Part shown: piece by piece, positions 60,971-64,000 of the stretch
Layout: each line of letters opens with the position of its first letter
Position numbering within the stretch: position 1 is the first letter of the stretch
DNA from: Macrostomum hystrix
Taxonomy: Eukaryota > Platyhelminthes > Macrostomidae
Length of the DNA stretch: 64,000 bases
Direction of reading: 5' to 3'
Assembly (NCBI GenBank): GCA_950097015.1
Contig: CATNEN010000039.1
Span: 19,151,501-19,215,500 of the forward strand
Position numbers and translations under genes: made by a program
Notes under the pieces: model-generated
What the model saw: only the letters and a program-made list of their open reading frames with translations
Database searches by the model: none
What the model was told of the DNA's origin: nothing

Positions 60971-63483
60971 CTGGCAGGCAATAAGGAAATCGACGCCGAG
61001 GTCGATAAGAGGGCCAGAAGGCGTAGGCATTCACGTCGATCTACCAGGGACCAGCAGCAGCAGCAGCAGCAGCAGCAGGCAACAATGCCAAGCTTTGTAG
61101 CGGCAGTGAGCAGAAATCCTGCCTCTTCTAATAATCCTGGTTCTTCTTTGGCTGCTGCTGCCAGCGAGTTCAGCATTCAACAGGAGGACTTTCCAGCATT
61201 GCCCGGTGGCTCAAATAGCACAATTGGCGCCGCATCTATGATTGGTCGAGGCGATTTTGTTATTGACGACTTGACAGCTGCCGCCTTCTCTATTGACTAC
61301 CTCGGCGGTGGCGGCGGTGGCGGCAGTGTGGGCGGTCGAGTTATTCGCGACCAATTCGGCATGCTTGGCCTGCTTGCATTCATCCGGCTGTGCGAACAGA
61401 ATCGAGAAGAGACTCGCTATATTGGACCTGGAGTTGATCCGGGTAGTGTGGGACTGCCCATGACGCAACAGAGGTGAGCAAACTGCAATCCCTGCTTCTA
61501 AAATCTGCTGATTAGTAGGCGAATTATGGTTGGATAGAAAAAGCATGGGGCAGATTAGGTGAATGGTTTGGGACATCAAGATAATGGCTTTATTACCGTG
61601 CATATTTTAAAACAGAATTCAGTCGAACCTTATAGACTGCTCTTCCGTGTAGAGCTTAGGGCCACGTTTTTGTTTATCTGACCATCGACTGCTACTAACT
61701 GCTAAACTGCAGAATTTATGCCCGGTAGTGCAAAAGTTTAGCATTTGTTTATTAAGTTTAAATAGACTAGCTATGCGCTTTAAAAAGCATATGTTAGGCC
61801 AGTTTAAATTATATTATTCAGTATTTTCAGGTTTCAAGCTAGCTTTCAAGACCCGATTGACCTACTAGCCAATCAGATCTGGTCTTAAAGATAAAAACAA
61901 ATTGACCCACTAGCCAATAAAATCTGGTCTAAAAGATTAAAACAAATTGACCCACTAGCCAATCAGATCTGGTCTTAAAGATAAAAACAAATAGACCCAC
62001 TAGCCAATCAGATCTGGTCTTAAAGATAAAAACAAATTGACCCACTAGCCAATCAGATCTGGTCAATAAAATAAGAACAGATTGACTCGCCAGCCAATTG
62101 GTTCGGGTGTATAAGTTAAGAACAGATTGACTCGCCAGCCAATTGGTTCGGGTGTATAAGATAAGAACTGATTCACTCTCCAGCCAATTGGTTCGGGTGT
62201 ATAAGATAAGAACTGATTGACTCGCCAGCCAATTGGTTCGGGTGTATAAGATAAGAACTGATTCACTCTCCAGCCAATTGGTTCGGGTGTATAAGATAAG
62301 AACTGATTGACTCTCCAGCCAATTGGTTCGGGTGTATAAGTTAAGAACTGATTGACTCGCCAGCCAATTGGTTCGGGTGTATAAGTTAAGAACTGATTGA
62401 CTCGCCAGCCAATTGGTTCGGGTGTATAAGTTAAGAACTGATTGACTCGCCAGCCAATTGGTTCGGGTGTATAAGTTAAGAACTGATTGACTCGCCAGCC
62501 AATTGGTTCGGGTGTATAAGATAAGAACTGATTGACTCGCCAGCCAATTGGTTCGGGTGTATAAGATAAGAACTGATTGACTCGCCAGCCAATTGGTTCG
62601 GGTGTATAAGATAAGAACTGATTGACTCGCCAGCCAATTGGTTCGGGTGTATAAGATAAGAACTGATTGACTCTCCAGCCAATTGGTTCGGGTGTATAAG
62701 ATAAGAACTGATTGACTCGCCAGCCAATTGGTTCGGGTGTATAAGATAAGAACTGATTGACTCGCCAGCCAATTGGTTCGGGTGTATAAGATAAGAACTG
62801 ATTGACTCGCCAGCCAATTGGTTCGGGTGTATAAGATAAGAACTGATTGACTCGCCAGCCAATTGGTTCGGGTGTATAAGATAAGAACTGATTGACTCGC
62901 CAGCCAATTGGTTCGGGTGTATAAGATAAGAACTGATTGACTCGCCAGCCAAGCAGATAATTTCCCATGAATCCGCAGCGACATTCATCCACTGTTAGCG
63001 TCGCCCTTATCCGACTTGTGCCTTCGAAAGCCGCAGTACTCGGATCACCCAGTTCCTGTTGAATACCTAGTCGGGCCGCAGATTCGCGACCGTCTGCCGC
63101 CTCCGCCGTTGGACCAGCTGCCGCTGGAGACCCTGTTCTGGCTATTCTATGCGTGTGCGTGCGACAGGCTTCAATTGTGCGCAGCTAAGCAGCTTCACAA
63201 GCGTCACTGGCGCTGGGTCAAGGCTGACAAACTCTGGCTGACTAGATCTGGTGATACGCACGAACGACTACCTGGTTCTGATGGCGAACGCGGCCGCTAC
63301 CTGTGCTGGGATATGGACACCTGGTCTGTGCAGGCGCGAGATTTAGACATCAAATACGACCAGATTGATGACTCACCTGCCAACTTTCCTGACCCGACTT
63401 CTACTACTGTTCATACTAATAATAATAGTTCAGCTATTGTTGCAGCTAGCAATTCCACCAATGACTATCACCAGCAGCTGTGA
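60971..63483 (+). CDS. CNOT2: CNOT2, CCR4-NOT complex subunit 2, 3' exons
   Basis: Two exons, 60971-61473 and 62979-63483 (TGA), join in phase through AG|C. The first has a basic stretch, nine glutamines, then FSIQQEDFPALPG and VIRDQFGMLGLLAFIR, the conserved run ahead of the NOT box. The second has ASPLSD, HPVPVEYL, IRDRLP, LPLETLFWLFYACACDRLQL and HWRWVKADKLWLTR, the C-terminal NOT2/3/5 domain, ending in a Ser/Asn tail. CNOT2 with CNOT3 docks on the CNOT1 scaffold for mRNA deadenylation. The N-terminal exons are missing: the frame starts at an acceptor (CTTCAG, 60970) and upstream exons must lie to the left or outside. A polyglycine run (about 61307-61330) is an insert in this lineage. Confidence 0.88.
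61052..61078 (+). repeat. CAG repeat encoding nine glutamines
   Basis: Pure CAG run inside the first CNOT2 exon seen here. Confidence 0.95.
61839..62955. repeat. 45-bp minisatellite of two subtypes, CNOT2 intron
   Basis: Left part (to about 62065): about five units with CTAGCCAATCAGATCTGGTC. Right part: about 19 units with CCAGCCAATTGGTTCGGGTG. Both have a 45-bp period and align base by base, so they share an ancestor. The right array ends about 25 nt before the acceptor of the last exon. Confidence 0.93.
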
Positions 63484-63682
63484 TCTGGTTACTGATCGAA
63501 TTTTTTGTGCTTCGACACTTTCAGCCATGTAGCTTAGCTCGGAAAGTAATTTTTGTCATCGAAGATTCCCGGTTTAAAAAAACTGAAAGTTAGGTTTCTG
63601 TATGGCCATTAAAATTTAACGGCTAGTTATAATTGTGATACATCAATTGTGCATTTATTTTCTTCGACATCATTTTTTTCTC
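63484..63682 (+). other. CNOT2 3' UTR region
   Basis: AT-rich sequence after the stop codon; no clear AATAAA signal before the minisatellite. Confidence 0.4.
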
Positions 63683-64000
63683 TCTTAGTCGTCGTTTTAT
63701 CCATAGATTATTATCGATCTCTCTGTGGGTCGTAGTTTTTTCCATAGAATAATATCGATCTTTTTGTGGGTCGTAGTTTTTTTCCATAAATTAATATCGA
63801 TCTCTCCGTGGGTCGTAGTTTTTTCCATAGTTTAATATCGATCTCTACGTGGGTCGTAGTTTTTTTTCATAGATTAATATCGATCGCTCTGTGGGTCGTA
63901 GTTCATTTTCCGTAGATTAATATCGATCTCTCCTTGGGCCGTAGTTTTTTCCATAGAATTATTTCGATCTCTCCGTGGGTCGTATTTTTTCCATAGAATA
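63683..64000. repeat. 41-bp minisatellite, continues past the window
   Basis: About eight units with ATCGATCTCTCTGTGGGTCG followed by TAGTTTTTTCCATAG. Confidence 0.93.

Noticed and set aside
61929-62992. Minus-strand ORFs of 351 and 309 codons
   Set aside because: They are the 45-bp minisatellite of the CNOT2 intron.

Overview
The window is nuclear DNA of an animal. Genes have GT-AG introns, the replication-type histone genes are intronless and end in the metazoan histone 3' stem-loop, and retroelements, SINEs, Helitron-like elements and minisatellites are abundant. The H2B N-termini look spiralian, so a flatworm, mollusc or relative is likely, but the species cannot be named from the sequence.

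Layout. 1-3480: broken LINE retrotransposon with its reverse transcriptase core deleted. 3805-4402: TTAA-flanked MITE. 4467-7997 (minus): seven-exon gene for an unrecognised 768-residue protein. 8832-12197 and 15544-19099 (plus): tandem pair of six-exon coiled-coil protein genes, separated by a Tc1/mariner-type transposon with identical 147-bp inverted repeats (12386-14041). 20283-31096: three Helitron-like elements abutting head to tail, filled with 18-bp and 23-bp satellites. 32293-43691 (plus): complete nine-exon TTC17 gene; most of its introns are occupied by private minisatellites, SINEs or an LTR element. 45412-50890: histone cluster with a divergent H2B on minus and H2A, H3 and H2B on plus, the last three with perfect stem-loops; a fourth Helitron-like fragment lies between H2A and H3. 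52945-53613 (minus): REX1-B-domain gene. 54354-57034: fifth Helitron-like element. 58846-59413: LTR. 60971-63483 (plus): 3' part of CNOT2, whose intron holds a 45-bp minisatellite. 63683 to the end: 41-bp minisatellite.

Exon joins for the 768-residue gene, both coiled-coil genes, TTC17 and the two CNOT2 exons were worked out by hand; reading phase is kept across every junction. The acceptor of coiled-coil copy 2 exon 5 and the TTC17 start are the least certain points.

The host genes are housekeeping genes: chromatin (histones), mRNA decay (CNOT2), cilium/actin (TTC17) and possibly DNA repair (REX1BD). They do not form one pathway. I see no clear new defence or metabolic system. The most interesting material is the Helitron array in one A/T target, the partly homogenised coiled-coil gene pair with a repeat of exactly two heptads, an H3 with changes at positions 65 and 90, orphan histone stem-loops, and the intron-by-intron minisatellite expansion in TTC17.
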